Part shown: piece by piece, positions 42,219 to 52,079 of the stretch
How the letters are laid out: each line of letters opens with the position of its first letter
How positions within the stretch are numbered: position 1 is the stretch's first letter
Source of the DNA: Motiliproteus coralliicola
Lineage (GTDB): Bacteria > Pseudomonadota > Gammaproteobacteria > Pseudomonadales > Balneatricaceae
DNA length: 64,000 nucleotides
Assembly: GCF_003345655.1 (NCBI RefSeq)
Contig: NZ_QQOH01000002.1
Coordinates: 620,001 to 684,000 of the forward strand
Direction: 5' to 3'
Notes under the pieces: generated by a model
The model's input: only the letters and a program-made list of their open reading frames with translations
Told to the model about the DNA's origin: nothing
Database searches by the model: none
Position numbers and translations under genes: made by a program

Positions 42219-43716
42219 GTGCGCTGCCCCCTGTCTGAGTGGTTACTGAGCGAGGCTCCGGGATATAGCTTTGGACAACTGAATCGCTGAATACGCGGCT
42301 GTCGGTGGCCGGTTCATCCAGTTCGACGAAGTAGCGGGTCAGCATGTTGGTGGCGGTTAGCATCCGATACTCTTTGGACGCTCTGAAATCGGAGATCGGG
42401 GCGAAATCGTTCGCCAGTGCCTGTTTGGCTTGCTTGATGGTTGCTGCGTTCCACGCCTGGCCGGTCAGTGCGGCTTCGCAATGCTGCGCCCGTTTCGGGA
42501 TTGCGGCCATGCCACCGAAGGCGACCCGGGCGTTGTGGATAACGCCATCTTTGATGGTGAGGTTGAAGCAACCCAATACGGCCGAGATATCATCGTCGAT
42601 CCGCTTGGAAATTTTGTAGCTACGGAAGGCTTCGTTGCTGGCGACACGGGGTACCACCACTTTCTCGATAAACTCACCCGGCTGCTGGGCGGTGACCTTG
42701 TAGTCGATAAAGTAATCTTCGAGCTTGATGGTTCGGCTGCCATTGCCCTGGCGTAATACCACTTCGGCATTGAGGGCGATCAGCGCTGGAGGGGAATCAC
42801 CGATAGGGGATGCGTTGCCGATATTGCCGCCCAGGGTGCCTTGGTTACGGATCTGCAGCGAGGCAAAGCGGTGTAGCAGATTGCCGAAATCGGGGAAATC
42901 GTTTGCCAGTGCTTTATAACAGTCGGTCAGCGGGGCTGCTGCGCCCAGCTCAATGCGGTCATCGTGCACGGTGACCTGTTTCATCTCGGCGATATCACCG
43001 ACATAGATCAGGGTCTCCAGCTCGCGGTGGAACTGGGTCACTTCCAGTGCCAGGTCGGTACCCCCGGCGACCAGACGGGCGTCGGGATTCTGGCTCAGAA
43101 GCTCGGCCAGCTCCGCGATGGAACGCGGGTTGTGAGCCTGCTTGCTGCCATCGTTCAGTTGCGGCTGCTCTTCGATCTGCAGCGCGCGTAGGCGGGCAAC
43201 GGTTTGGGCATGATCACGGTCGAACTGATCTTGCCGGGTGTTCTGGTACATCGACTCGGCCGCATCGACGATCGGGCGGTAGCCGGTACAGCGACACAGG
43301 TTTCCGGCTAGGGCTTCTTCGATCTGCGCCTTGTTGGGGTCGGCGATGTTTTTGCCCAGGGCAAACATCGACATGACGAAGCCGGGGGTGCAAAAACCGC
43401 ATTGAGAGCCGTGTTGATCGACGAGGGCTTGTTGGGCCGGGTGAAGCTGGCTCCCCTCTTTGAGGTCTTCAACCGTGATTAGCTGCTTGCCGTGCAATGC
43501 GGACAGAAAGGTCAGGCAGGAGTTGATGCTCTTATAGCGGATATCCTCGCCATCCAGCTCTCCTACGACGACGGTGCAGGCACCACAGTCCCCTGACGCA
43601 CAGCCTTCTTTGGTACCTGTTTTACCAGCTTCGGTTCGCAGGTATTGAAGCACGGTCATGTTCGGGTCGATGGACTCTTCTACCCGCAGCTCGCGATTGA
43701 GCAGGAACTTAATCAT
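42211..43716 (-). CDS. xdhA: xanthine dehydrogenase, iron-sulfur/FAD subunit
   Basis: 501 residues. N-terminal [2Fe-2S] ferredoxin domain (EGCASGDCGACTVV), second [2Fe-2S] domain (CGFCTPGFV, NLCRCTGYRPI), then an FAD-binding domain (ARLVAGGTDLALEV, LGGNIGNASPIGD) and the CO-dehydrogenase flavoprotein C-terminal domain. Passes electrons from the Mo site to NAD+. First gene of xdhABC-guaD; a GTATAC palindrome lies 37 bp upstream. Confidence 0.96.
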   Translation of the reverse strand: MIKFLLNRELRVEESIDPNMTVLQYLRTEAGKTGTKEGCASGDCGACTVVVGELDGEDIRYKSINSCLTFLSALHGKQLITVEDLKEGSQLHPAQQALVDQHGSQCGFCTPGFVMSMFALGKNIADPNKAQIEEALAGNLCRCTGYRPIVDAAESMYQNTRQDQFDRDHAQTVARLRALQIEEQPQLNDGSKQAHNPRSIAELAELLSQNPDARLVAGGTDLALEVTQFHRELETLIYVGDIAEMKQVTVHDDRIELGAAAPLTDCYKALANDFPDFGNLLHRFASLQIRNQGTLGGNIGNASPIGDSPPALIALNAEVVLRQGNGSRTIKLEDYFIDYKVTAQQPGEFIEKVVVPRVASNEAFRSYKISKRIDDDISAVLGCFNLTIKDGVIHNARVAFGGMAAIPKRAQHCEAALTGQAWNAATIKQAKQALANDFAPISDFRASKEYRMLTATNMLTRYFVELDEPATDSRVFSDSVVQSYIPEPRSVTTQTGGSAHV

Positions 43717-43752
43717 CGCGGATCTCCTTTTGTACTTTTTATAGATCGAAAA

Positions 43753-43762
43753 TCGTATACAT
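43753..43762. promoter_or_regulatory. GntR-type operator upstream of xdhA
   Basis: TCGTATACAT, two bases from the consensus but with the GTATAC core intact, 37 bp before xdhA. Confidence 0.55.
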
Positions 43763-43992
43763 TGATTTAAGCAAAAAGCTGACTTTCAAGTCAAGAAGAT
43801 ATTTCAGCCGTCTTGCAAATGAGTTGTCACGCGTTCATAGCGACAACGGTTCTATGGCAAACATTTGCTATGGGCTTAATGCCAGTCTAGGCCTTCGCGG
43901 GGAGAGTCAGGGCAAAGACTGGCGATCAGAGGGGGAGTGGCGTTAGCCGCAGCTAAAGCGAGCTGGGCGGCTTCGCCGAAGCCGGTGAAGGG

Positions 43993-44433
43993 TTAATCCT
44001 GAAGAATGTACTGGAGCAGGGAAATGACCTGATCCGTGGTCTGAGCCCAGGCCATGGCCGAGGCGTCGACCTCTTTCAGAGGGTGAATCAGCTCGTCGCT
44101 ATGCAGCGTGATATAGGGTGTTCTCAGGGCTGCGCAGTAGCCGGCGTCAAAGGCCGCGTTCCATTGGCGGTATTTATCGCCGAAGCGGATGACGGCCAGG
44201 TCGGCCCGGTCGATCATGTGCTGGGTACGAATCAGATTGACCTTGGATGACTTATGATCACGCCAGAAGTTGTCTGCTTCTTCGCCTAGAACATCGCCTG
44301 CCGCGTCACTGGCATCGTGATCCGTCACCGGTGAGAGCACCAGGATATCCAGCCCGAGTACCTGGATGCCCTGCTTGATCTCTTCTCGCCATTGGCTGTG
44401 TATTTCGCCCGAAAGGTAGACCGTATAACTCAC
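43993..44433 (-). CDS. YtoQ family protein
   Basis: 146 residues from GTG 44433, which has AGGAGAT 6 bp upstream; the open frame extends 28 codons further but those residues (MSSALGLGGHS...) are not family-like. YtoQ signature: YTVYLSGEIHSQWREEI, LSPVTDHDASDAAGD, NLIRTQHMIDRADLAVIRFG and KYRQWNAAFDAGYCAAL. Resembles nucleoside 2-deoxyribosyltransferase-like folds; biochemical function unknown. Probably separate from the malic enzyme gene upstream. Confidence 0.85.
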   Translation of the reverse strand: MSYTVYLSGEIHSQWREEIKQGIQVLGLDILVLSPVTDHDASDAAGDVLGEEADNFWRDHKSSKVNLIRTQHMIDRADLAVIRFGDKYRQWNAAFDAGYCAALRTPYITLHSDELIHPLKEVDASAMAWAQTTDQVISLLQYILQD

Positions 44434-44541
44434 GGAAATCTCCTGTTTATCGTTGGTATGAGGTGCCATAAGCCTTGATGGGCGAGAATGCCCGCCAAGG
44501 CCTAAAGCGCTAGACATGCGCCGATGGTTACGGCTGCCTGG

Positions 44542-45816
44542 TCAGATGTATTCGAGTGCGTCGATACTGCTGAGCGGGTAGTGACCGGGGTAGTCTTTGG
44601 AAGCGGCGCCGCTTTCCACAGCGGCTTTGGCCACCGCATCGGCCACCACGCCTAGCAGGCGAGGGTCGTTGGGTTTGGGGATGATGTAGTCCGGTCCGTA
44701 ACTGATCTCGTCGATGCCATAGGCGTCCTTGACCGTTTGGGGAACCGGCTCTTGGGCCAGATCGGCAATGGCCCGAACCGCTGCCATCTTCATCTCTTCA
44801 TTGATATAGCGGGCTCTGACATCCAGCGCGCCGCGGAAGATGTAGGGGAAGCAGAGCACGTTATTAACCTGGTTCGGGTAGTCGGAACGGCCTGTGGCCA
44901 TGATCAGGTCAGAGCGGGTGGCATGGGCAATCTCCGGTTTGATTTCCGGGTCGGGGTTGGCGCAGGCAAAAACGACGGGTTGCGGCGCCATAGAACTCAA
45001 CATCTCCGGGCTAACCATGTCGGGGCCGGCCAACCCCAGGAAAACATCGGCACCTTCCAGGGCATCGGCCAGGGTGCGTTTATCGGTGCCGATAGCGGCA
45101 AAGATCGCCTTTTCTGGGGTTAGATCGCCACGGCCGTCATGGATGACCCCGCGGCGGTCAACCATGTAGATGTTGTGGCGTCGAACACCGGAATTGATCA
45201 GCAAGCGCATGCACGCCGTTGCGGCGGCTCCGGCTCCTAAACAAACCACTTTGGCTTCGTGAATATCTTTACCCGCGATCTCCAGTGCGTTCAGCATCCC
45301 GGCAGCGGTCACGATAGCGGTGCCGTGTTGATCGTCATGGAATACAGGGATATCGCAGCGGGAGATCAGCTGGCGTTCAATTTCAAAGCATTCCGGGGCT
45401 TTGATGTCTTCGAGGTTGATCCCCCCAAAGGTGTTGGCGATACGCGCGACCGTGTCGATAAAGGCCTGCGGGCTCTCGGCATCCACTTCAATGTCGATAG
45501 AGTCGACACCGGCGAACTTCTTAAATAACAGGGCCTTACCTTCCATTACCGGCTTGCTGGCCAGAGCCCCCAGGTTGCCTAAGCCCAGAATCGCCGAGCC
45601 ATCACTGATCACCGCAACCAGGTTGCCTTTAGCGGTGTATCGATAAGCGTTTTCAGGCGACTCGTGGATCGCTTTCACCGGTTCGGCCACTCCCGGGCTG
45701 TATGCCAGCGCTAAGTCGTTGGCGGTATTGGCCGGGGTTGTGAGCTCGATACTGATCTTTCCGGGGCGAGGCTGTGAATGATAATCCAGCGCTCTCTGCG
45801 ATAAGGGCTTGTTCAT
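44542..45816 (-). CDS. malic enzyme (NAD(P)-dependent, short form)
   Basis: 424 residues, without the C-terminal phosphotransacetylase-like domain of MaeB. Decarboxylates malate to pyruvate. Visible: LALAYSPGVAEPV, NLVAVISDGSAILGLGNLG, metal-site IPVFHDDQHGTAIV, the Rossmann region VVCLGAGAAATACM and FACANPDPEIKPE. A TTGTATACAT site 56 bp upstream ties it to the purine-glyoxylate regulon, where it could drain oxaloacetate-derived malate from the bhc cycle to pyruvate. Confidence 0.93.
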   Translation of the reverse strand: MNKPLSQRALDYHSQPRPGKISIELTTPANTANDLALAYSPGVAEPVKAIHESPENAYRYTAKGNLVAVISDGSAILGLGNLGALASKPVMEGKALLFKKFAGVDSIDIEVDAESPQAFIDTVARIANTFGGINLEDIKAPECFEIERQLISRCDIPVFHDDQHGTAIVTAAGMLNALEIAGKDIHEAKVVCLGAGAAATACMRLLINSGVRRHNIYMVDRRGVIHDGRGDLTPEKAIFAAIGTDKRTLADALEGADVFLGLAGPDMVSPEMLSSMAPQPVVFACANPDPEIKPEIAHATRSDLIMATGRSDYPNQVNNVLCFPYIFRGALDVRARYINEEMKMAAVRAIADLAQEPVPQTVKDAYGIDEISYGPDYIIPKPNDPRLLGVVADAVAKAAVESGAASKDYPGHYPLSSIDALEYI

Positions 45817-46150
45817 AGGCTGCTCATTTACACTGTGTTAGGTTGTTGTTTGTATCCAGGTCTGGTAGTAATTGTATACATAGTATTTTGAGCCTGTAAA
45901 TCCATCAGGGATGACCGGGTGCTGAAGGAGTGGCTGTCCCTGATGCTTGGTGGCAGGCCAAAAACTCTGACGGACTACTGGTCGGGTCGCGTTCGGGGGT
46001 TAGGGCGTTTCGGCTAAAAAGACGGGAAGGGGCGCAAGCCAATGAGCGCTGATCGTCGTTAGCGGCGGTGATTATTTGCGGCTTCGTTAACCGGTTTGAG
46101 AAACCTGTAACAGCTTAATAAATAACTCTGTTTCTGCTGAGGGCTAGTTA
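45817..46150. other. divergent intergenic region between the malic enzyme and chemoreceptor genes
   Basis: 334 bp. Holds the GntR-type site at 45872-45881; no gene or further clear element is seen. The chemoreceptor promoter should lie in the right half. Confidence 0.4.
45872..45881. promoter_or_regulatory. GntR-type operator upstream of the malic enzyme gene
   Basis: TTGTATACAT, one base from the palindrome, 56 bp before the malic enzyme start. Confidence 0.6.
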
Positions 46151-48076
46151 ATGACGGTAAAACAAAAACTACTTCTGACTACCAGTGTCGCGTTGATATT
46201 GGCGGTGACAGTAGTGACGATCATGGCGAGTCAGGTAGCGAGTTCGGCGATTGAGAAACGGCTTAATACGGTCGAGTTGCCCGCCGTGCTGGAGTCGGTT
46301 TCCAGAGGGATAGAAAAGAGCCTGGTCGGGCCCATTACAGTGGCGCGAAGTATCGCCACCCATCCTCGTTATATCGAGTTCCTGCGCTCGTCAGAACCAC
46401 CCCGGCAGGTTGCGGACCTGTCCCAGTTTCTGGCGGCGATTAAGCAGGAATTCCAAGCGATCACCGCGTTTTATATCTCGGTTGATAGCGGGAGCTACTA
46501 TACCGATCAAGGCGTCTTTAAAACGCTATCGAAAGCAAACCCTCGTGATGACTGGTTTTATGGATTTGTAGCGAGTAATCAAGACTATGAACTCTCTCTG
46601 GATATAGACGAGGTAAGCTCGCAAACAACGCTGTTTATCAATTATGCCGTGCGTTCAGAAGGTCGGGTTGTAGCGGTTGCCGGCATAGGGCTGGCGTTCA
46701 GCGAGATGGCCGACATGATCAGGCAATTCAGGATTGGTGAGCACGGTGGAGTGATGCTTGCCGATGCCTCGGGAACAGTAAAACTGCACCGTGATAAAGC
46801 GATGCTGGGGCGTTCGCTCAGTCAGCGATTAGGCATCGACTTCTCCGAAAATAGCCATCCAGATGAGACAGCCGTTCAACGGATTAACGACGAGCACGGC
46901 GATAACCTGGTAGCCGTTAAATACTTGAATCAACTGAACTGGTTCGTGGTTGCCGAGATCCCTGCGCAGGATGTCTACGGGGCCATCGACAAAGCGACCG
47001 TACTGCTGGCATCCGTGGGTGCGGCAATCACGCTGGGCTTTGTGTTGATCACTACCGGGATGATCAACAAAATGATGCGGCCGCTAAACCAGGTGGCGGC
47101 GATGCTTGAAGAAATTTCTCAAGGTGACGGCGATCTGACCCACCGTTTGAACATTAGTCAGCGCGACGAAGTGGGCAGGTTAGCCGGCGGTTATGACCGG
47201 TTTGTTGACTCGCTGGACGGCGTTTTGCTGCAGGTCAGAAAGGTCAGCGTATCGTTATCCAAGTCGATCGCATCGATCGATTCACAGATCACCAATATCA
47301 ATACCGATGTGACAGAGCAGCAGCATCAGACGGCTCAAGTCGCTACGGCTATCCTGGAGATGGGGCACACCGTCCAGGAGATCGCCGGTAACGCTACTCA
47401 AGCGTCGCAACGATCCAGCGCTGTCGAGCAGGATTCTCAACAAGGACTGAAAGCGGCGCAGACGGCTGTAAAGCAGGTGGAAGGCATGGAGCAACAGATC
47501 CAATCGACCGCGACGGTGATTGAACGCTTGGCTGCGGATACGGCTTCGATCGGCACGGTACTGGAGGTGATTCGGAGTATCTCGGAACAAACCAACCTGC
47601 TGGCGCTAAATGCAGCCATTGAGGCTGCCCGTGCAGGAGAGCAAGGGCGCGGTTTTGCCGTCGTTGCCGATGAAGTCAGGACATTGGCACAGCGTAGCCA
47701 TCAGTCGACAGAAGAGATTGAGCGCATCATCGACAAGCTGCAGTTGAGCGCAAAAGAAGCGGTTTCAGCGATGCAGGATGGGGTCAGCGCGGCTGGGCAA
47801 ACGCAGCAAGAAGCGCTTGAGTCGGGGCAGCGGCTCTCGTTGATATCGAACTCGGTCAAGCAGATGAGCGATATGAACCTACAAATAGCGGCTGCAACCG
47901 AACAGCAAAGTACGGCTGTTGAAGAAGTAAATGTCGCGGTTACAAGTATTGCAGACATTGCCAAGACCAACGCCAACTACTCTGATCAAGTGAGCCGAGA
48001 CTGTGAAGATTTACGTAATCAGGCTCGGTTACTGATGGAGTTGGTGTCGCATTTCAAGTTGAGTGAAAACGGGTAA
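46151..48076 (+). CDS. methyl-accepting chemotaxis protein with periplasmic dCache-like sensor
   Basis: 641 residues. N-terminal membrane helix ([20 protein letters not shown]), a periplasmic Cache-type domain of about 250 residues ([39 protein letters not shown]), second helix ([19 protein letters not shown], near 290-310), HAMP, and the cytoplasmic signalling hairpin ([35 protein letters not shown]). Controls CheA. No C-terminal pentapeptide for CheR is seen. The dCache ligand is not predictable; amino acids or purine-related compounds are possible given the neighbours. Confidence 0.93.
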   Translation: MTVKQKLLLTTSVALILAVTVVTIMASQVASSAIEKRLNTVELPAVLESVSRGIEKSLVGPITVARSIATHPRYIEFLRSSEPPRQVADLSQFLAAIKQEFQAITAFYISVDSGSYYTDQGVFKTLSKANPRDDWFYGFVASNQDYELSLDIDEVSSQTTLFINYAVRSEGRVVAVAGIGLAFSEMADMIRQFRIGEHGGVMLADASGTVKLHRDKAMLGRSLSQRLGIDFSENSHPDETAVQRINDEHGDNLVAVKYLNQLNWFVVAEIPAQDVYGAIDKATVLLASVGAAITLGFVLITTGMINKMMRPLNQVAAMLEEISQGDGDLTHRLNISQRDEVGRLAGGYDRFVDSLDGVLLQVRKVSVSLSKSIASIDSQITNINTDVTEQQHQTAQVATAILEMGHTVQEIAGNATQASQRSSAVEQDSQQGLKAAQTAVKQVEGMEQQIQSTATVIERLAADTASIGTVLEVIRSISEQTNLLALNAAIEAARAGEQGRGFAVVADEVRTLAQRSHQSTEEIERIIDKLQLSAKEAVSAMQDGVSAAGQTQQEALESGQRLSLISNSVKQMSDMNLQIAAATEQQSTAVEEVNVAVTSIADIAKTNANYSDQVSRDCEDLRNQARLLMELVSHFKLSENG

Positions 48077-48144
48077 CGGTAATGCATTCGAGCACTTTGT
48101 CACCCGGTAAGGTAGGAGATTGGGTCTCGGAACCTGGGCGGCGG

Positions 48145-49179
48145 TTATTGTGCTAGATCCTTAAACCGCTCCAGCCACTGCTGGTTATGCTGTTCCGGAG
48201 TGCAGGCGCCACTGAGTAGCTCCGGCGTCGCGCGACGGCCGCGTTCGCGTAGGAAGGAGCGGAAGTCCGGGTCGGCCAGGAAGTTGCCGATCCGTTCGAT
48301 CTCATCGGCGGCAGCGATGATACCTTCCGGGGTCAGCTTGCCGCGGTTGGCCGGTTCGATAAAGTCGCCGGGGCGGGTCCGCAGTTGGGCGGCGATCGCC
48401 TGCAAGCGGTTTGAGGTCAGCGGGTGGGTCTGACGCGGTGATCCGGGCACCAGCGGGTCGCGCATACTGACGGCGGAGAACCAGACCGTGGCTCCCAGCG
48501 GCGGCAGACGCATCCGTCGCAACACCCGCATGGCGAATTGATCGGCCTCGGCTTCCTGGGCCTGGGCCTGCTTGGCGCTGATCTGATCATAGCCGCGATG
48601 TCGGTGGTGTAGATGCCCCAGCTCGTGCAACAGGATAAACGCCAGCGCCGACTTCAGAATCTTCTGCGATACGTCGTCGACATAGTCATCCAGCTTGTAG
48701 GCCTGGTTGGGCACCTTCAATGCCGGCAGTGGCGCGGGGAGTTTACGATCGCTGAAATCCAGCGCGGCGACATAGTCGAACAATGACTCTTTGTTGCAGC
48801 CGAATCGCTCAAACCAGGCGATGGCGATGGCCAGGTCATCCAGAAATTTGACCGACAGCGTGGGGATCAGCATCAGTCCAGCGTCGGCACTGGCAGAGAA
48901 CTCAAACGGATCCTTCCAGCGATCCGGCGGTTGCAGCAGGGTCACCCGCTGCAGGGTTTCCAGCTCACCGCCGAGCAGGTACTGGGCGATATCCTCAAAC
49001 AGCACCGCCTCGATATTGGCCGAGTAGATCCCGTTGGCGCGCTGCAGCTCCTCGGCAGAGTAGAGGGTGCGGTAGTCGCGGGCCTGGACCTGCAGCGCCA
49101 GTAACATGGCCACCAGGATCAAGGTCAGCCGATTCTTGACCCCGCTCATTGGCACTTTCTTTAACCCGCTCATTGGCAT
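48145..49179 (-). CDS. M48-type zinc metallopeptidase, secreted or membrane-anchored
   Basis: 344 residues from ATG 49179; an internal ATG at 49149 gives an equally good signal peptide (MSGVKNRLTLILVAMLLALQ), and a 14-15-bp duplication at the start makes the choice uncertain. The zinc motif HELGH is at residues 185-189 with a third ligand expected in the QEAEADQF segment (about 207-213), as in peptidase family M48-like proteins. Substrate unknown. It overlaps the end of the upstream membrane-protein gene by 10 bp. A decayed copy of its C-terminus lies at 19348-19554. Confidence 0.75.
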   Translation of the reverse strand: MPMSGLKKVPMSGVKNRLTLILVAMLLALQVQARDYRTLYSAEELQRANGIYSANIEAVLFEDIAQYLLGGELETLQRVTLLQPPDRWKDPFEFSASADAGLMLIPTLSVKFLDDLAIAIAWFERFGCNKESLFDYVAALDFSDRKLPAPLPALKVPNQAYKLDDYVDDVSQKILKSALAFILLHELGHLHHRHRGYDQISAKQAQAQEAEADQFAMRVLRRMRLPPLGATVWFSAVSMRDPLVPGSPRQTHPLTSNRLQAIAAQLRTRPGDFIEPANRGKLTPEGIIAAADEIERIGNFLADPDFRSFLRERGRRATPELLSGACTPEQHNQQWLERFKDLAQ

Positions 49180-49802
49180 TCAGCGGCGGTGGCGTTGAAC
49201 AGGCTGCGAAGCTGGAAGGGCGCTTCAGGCGTCGGGCCGGCGTTGCCCAGCAACTCGGTTGGCCCCCAATCGTCCTCGTTCCAGACCGACAGCAGCAAGG
49301 CCCGTTTGGCATCGATCAGGGCCAGTGCCAGTTGGTCCTGCTGGATCGGATCGAGATCGGCAGGAAGCAGCTGTTGAGCGCAATTCAGGGCTTCGATGCT
49401 GGTCAGGGCGCGGTTGCGTTGCTGCGGTGTTGCTTGTCCCGCTCCTGTCTCAGCATTTGAGCCGCTGATACCGGTAAAGCTGGCCACTGGGACGGGGGTG
49501 TTGGCCTGGGCGGTTGCCGACTCAGTGCTGTTAACTGGGGTCGTGTTTGCGGTGGGCAGGCTGACTTTGATCGGCGTGGTCAGCGAGTAGTAAAGCACCA
49601 GCGAGCCGAAGGCGGCAAAGAAGATCCCGGGGCCGACCCGTGATAGCACGATCTTGACCCCGGGCAGCTCCAGCTGACCTTCGTGACTGCGCTCAAACGG
49701 CAGATGAAAGAACAGTCGGTAGCCGAAGAAGATCGAGACCCCGGCGATCAGCACCACGGTGATCCGCTCGATCATCCGCAGAGTAACGATGGTATCGTCC
49801 AT
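49170..49802 (-). CDS. hypothetical membrane protein coupled to the M48-type peptidase
   Basis: 210 residues. Two predicted membrane helices (IERITVVLIAGVSIFFGYRLFF, residues about 11-32, and PGIFFAAFGSLVLYYSL, about 57-73), then a Thr/Ala/Pro-rich linker and a soluble C-terminal region (TSIEALNCAQQLLP, QDQLALALIDAKRALL). No family recognised. Its stop overlaps the peptidase start by 10 bp, so the two are translationally coupled and probably work together at the envelope. Confidence 0.65.
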   Translation of the reverse strand: MDDTIVTLRMIERITVVLIAGVSIFFGYRLFFHLPFERSHEGQLELPGVKIVLSRVGPGIFFAAFGSLVLYYSLTTPIKVSLPTANTTPVNSTESATAQANTPVPVASFTGISGSNAETGAGQATPQQRNRALTSIEALNCAQQLLPADLDPIQQDQLALALIDAKRALLLSVWNEDDWGPTELLGNAGPTPEAPFQLRSLFNATAAECQ

Positions 49803-50003
49803 AATCTAAGCCTTTAGCGTATCGGTACTTTTTGCCTTGAGTTATTGGCCGCTACGGCTTGAGATCTTCGGCCTGACTGGGTTTACTTGTTTGTTAAGTC
49901 TGCCCGAGCGGTTAACCATCGTGTTGTTTCGTCACGGTTAAGCCACTCTCGGCTAGACTGGCACATACTGAGCGTAAGGATAGATGAACTTGAGGGGAAC
50001 CCG

Positions 50004-50477
50004 ATGAACAGAGCAATGGTAGCCGCGATCGTGTTATCGGTTGCGGGTATGAGCAGCCAGGCCCAGGCGGCCAAATTTGATCCGTCGGAATCGCTGGCCA
50101 ACTTTCAGCCCGAGTTGAGCGAAGAGTTTAAGCAGCTGTTGCGAGAGGGGGATGTGGAAGCCGGGGCGGACTTCTTCGAGCGTAAATGCGCCAATTGCCA
50201 CGATGTCGCCAAGGATGGGATTCACAACAAGGGGCCGCTGTTGTGGAACCTGTTTGGGCGCAAGGCCGGTAGCATTAAGGAGTTCGAGTATTCCGAGGCG
50301 ATGATCAACTCCGGCCACAGCTGGGACTATGCCACCATCAACTATTATCTGACTCGGACCGATCGCGCGGTACCCGGTCGGATCATGAACTTCCGAGGTA
50401 TCCGCAAGGACAAGCAGCGCGCTGATCTATTGCTGTACTTGCGTCAATTCAACGATAACCCGCCCGCGTTGCCTTAA
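50004..50477 (+). CDS. periplasmic class I cytochrome c
   Basis: 157 residues from ATG 50004, preceded by GAGGGG; the open frame begins earlier at 49887 without a signal. Signal peptide (MNRAMVAAIVLSVAGMSSQAQA), one haem-binding site CANCH at residues 62-66, NKGPLLWNLFGRKAG, YSEAMINSGHSWD, and the likely axial Met in GRIMNF. Resembles c2/c550-type electron carriers. It may carry electrons from PuuD or another dehydrogenase, but it is 20 kb away from puuD, so this is only a possibility. Confidence 0.88.
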   Translation: MNRAMVAAIVLSVAGMSSQAQAAKFDPSESLANFQPELSEEFKQLLREGDVEAGADFFERKCANCHDVAKDGIHNKGPLLWNLFGRKAGSIKEFEYSEAMINSGHSWDYATINYYLTRTDRAVPGRIMNFRGIRKDKQRADLLLYLRQFNDNPPALP

Positions 50478-50513
50478 TTCAGGTAGCAATTCAGGCAACC
50501 ATTCAGGCAGCGA
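50478..50513. repeat. short triple tandem repeat
   Basis: Three imperfect copies of an ATTCAGGYARC-like 12-13-mer follow the cytochrome stop directly, in the 69-bp convergent gap to hutH. Likely polymerase-slippage sequence; no function evident. Confidence 0.5.
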
Positions 50514-50546
50514 CAAGCGGGTTGAGTCGAACTAGATAAGCCTCTA

Positions 50547-52079
50547 TCAGCCGATGCTGGGCAGCAGCTCGGTCGGCATAAAGCGGTTGTAGATGCCCTG
50601 ACAGATCAGCTGCTTGGCGGCCTCGATATCGGGGGCGAAGTAGCGATCTTGATCGTAGAAGGGCACCGCTTCACGCAGCAGGCCCTTGGCCTGCTCCAGC
50701 GCTTCGGAGCTGTGCAGCGGGGCGCGGAAGTCGATCCCCTGGCACGCAGCCAGCAACTCCACCGCCAGAATTCCGCCCACGTTGTCGGCCATGTCGGTCA
50801 ACCGACGGGCCGCGTAGGTGGCCATCGATACATGGTCCTCCTGGTTGGCCGAGGTCGGCAGACTGTCGACCGAGCCCGGATGGGCCAGCGACTTGTTCTC
50901 GCTGGTCAGCGCTGCCGAAGTCACCTGGGCGATCATAAAGCCCGAGTTCAGCCCGCCGTTTTCCACCAGAAACGGCGGCAGCTTGCTGAGGTTGGAGTCG
51001 ATCAGCAGCGCCATCCGACGTTCCGACAGCGAGCCGATCTCGGCCAGCGCCAGCGCCAAGTTGTCGGCCGCCATCGCCACCGGCTCGGCATGGAAGTTAC
51101 CCCCGGACAGAATGTCACCGATATCGGTAAACACCAGCGGGTTGTCCGACACTGCGTTGGCTTCGGTCAGCAGGGTGCGGGCGGCGTTACGGATCTGCTC
51201 CAGGCAGGCACCCATAACCTGGGGCTGGCAGCGCAGCGAATAGGGATCCTGCACCGATTCACAGTTGCGGTGCGAATCTTCGATCTCGCTGTGGTCCAGC
51301 AGCGAACGGTAAGCGGCCGCCACATCAATCTGACATTGATGACCACGGGCTTCGTGAATCCGGGCATCGAACGGCTTGCGGCTACCCAGCGCCGCTTCGA
51401 CGCTCAGGCCGCCGCAGATCACCGCGGTGGCAAACCGATCTTCGGCGGCGAACAGCCCCTGCAGCGCAAACGCGGTGCTGGCCTGGGTGCCGTTCAGCAG
51501 CGCCAATCCCTCTTTCGGGCCCAGCGTGATCGGATCGAGGCCGGCGATCTTCAGACCCTCGGCGCCGGACAGACGCTCGCCCTTGTAGGTCACTTCGCCT
51601 TCGCCGAGCAATACGGTGCTCATATGGGCCAGCGGTGCCAGGTCGCCTGATGCGCCGACCGAACCTTTCTGCGGTACGCAGGGGTAGACCTCGGCGTTCA
51701 GCAGTTGGATCAGCGCTTCGATCACGCTCAGGCGGATGCCGGAGAAGCCGCGCGCCAGCGAGTTGATTTTCAGCACCATCAGCAGGCGGACGCTGGAGTC
51801 TTCCATCATCGCCCCGGTACCGGCGGCGTGGGACAGCACGATGGAGCGTTGCAGCAGTTCCAGCTCGGCGTTGTCGATCCGGGTGTTGGCCAGCAGACCG
51901 AAGCCGGTGTTGATGCCGTAGACGGTACGGCCGTCACGGATCACCGCATCGACGGTTTCGACCGAGGCTTCGATGGCCGCGCGGGCCTCTTCGGCCAGGC
52001 TCAGCTTGACCGGGTTCAGGTTGATCTGACGTAGCGTGGCCAGATCCAGTCGGCCGGGGTTGAGGGTCAACTCGTACAT
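50547..52079 (-). CDS. hutH: histidine ammonia-lyase
   Basis: 510 residues, usual length. Converts L-histidine to urocanate and ammonia, first step of the Hut pathway. The self-made MIO cofactor triad Ala-Ser-Gly is at residues 143-145 ([12 protein letters not shown]). Also [12 protein letters not shown] and the [11 protein letters not shown]-like [11 protein letters not shown]. The ATG overlaps the hutU stop (ATGA). Last gene of hutIGUH. Confidence 0.97.
   Translation of the reverse strand: MYELTLNPGRLDLATLRQINLNPVKLSLAEEARAAIEASVETVDAVIRDGRTVYGINTGFGLLANTRIDNAELELLQRSIVLSHAAGTGAMMEDSSVRLLMVLKINSLARGFSGIRLSVIEALIQLLNAEVYPCVPQKGSVGASGDLAPLAHMSTVLLGEGEVTYKGERLSGAEGLKIAGLDPITLGPKEGLALLNGTQASTAFALQGLFAAEDRFATAVICGGLSVEAALGSRKPFDARIHEARGHQCQIDVAAAYRSLLDHSEIEDSHRNCESVQDPYSLRCQPQVMGACLEQIRNAARTLLTEANAVSDNPLVFTDIGDILSGGNFHAEPVAMAADNLALALAEIGSLSERRMALLIDSNLSKLPPFLVENGGLNSGFMIAQVTSAALTSENKSLAHPGSVDSLPTSANQEDHVSMATYAARRLTDMADNVGGILAVELLAACQGIDFRAPLHSSEALEQAKGLLREAVPFYDQDRYFAPDIEAAKQLICQGIYNRFMPTELLPSIG

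Noticed and set aside
50478-50513. Triple repeat as a CRISPR-like array
   Set aside because: Repeat units of 12-13 bp without spacers and no cas genes; simple tandem repeat.
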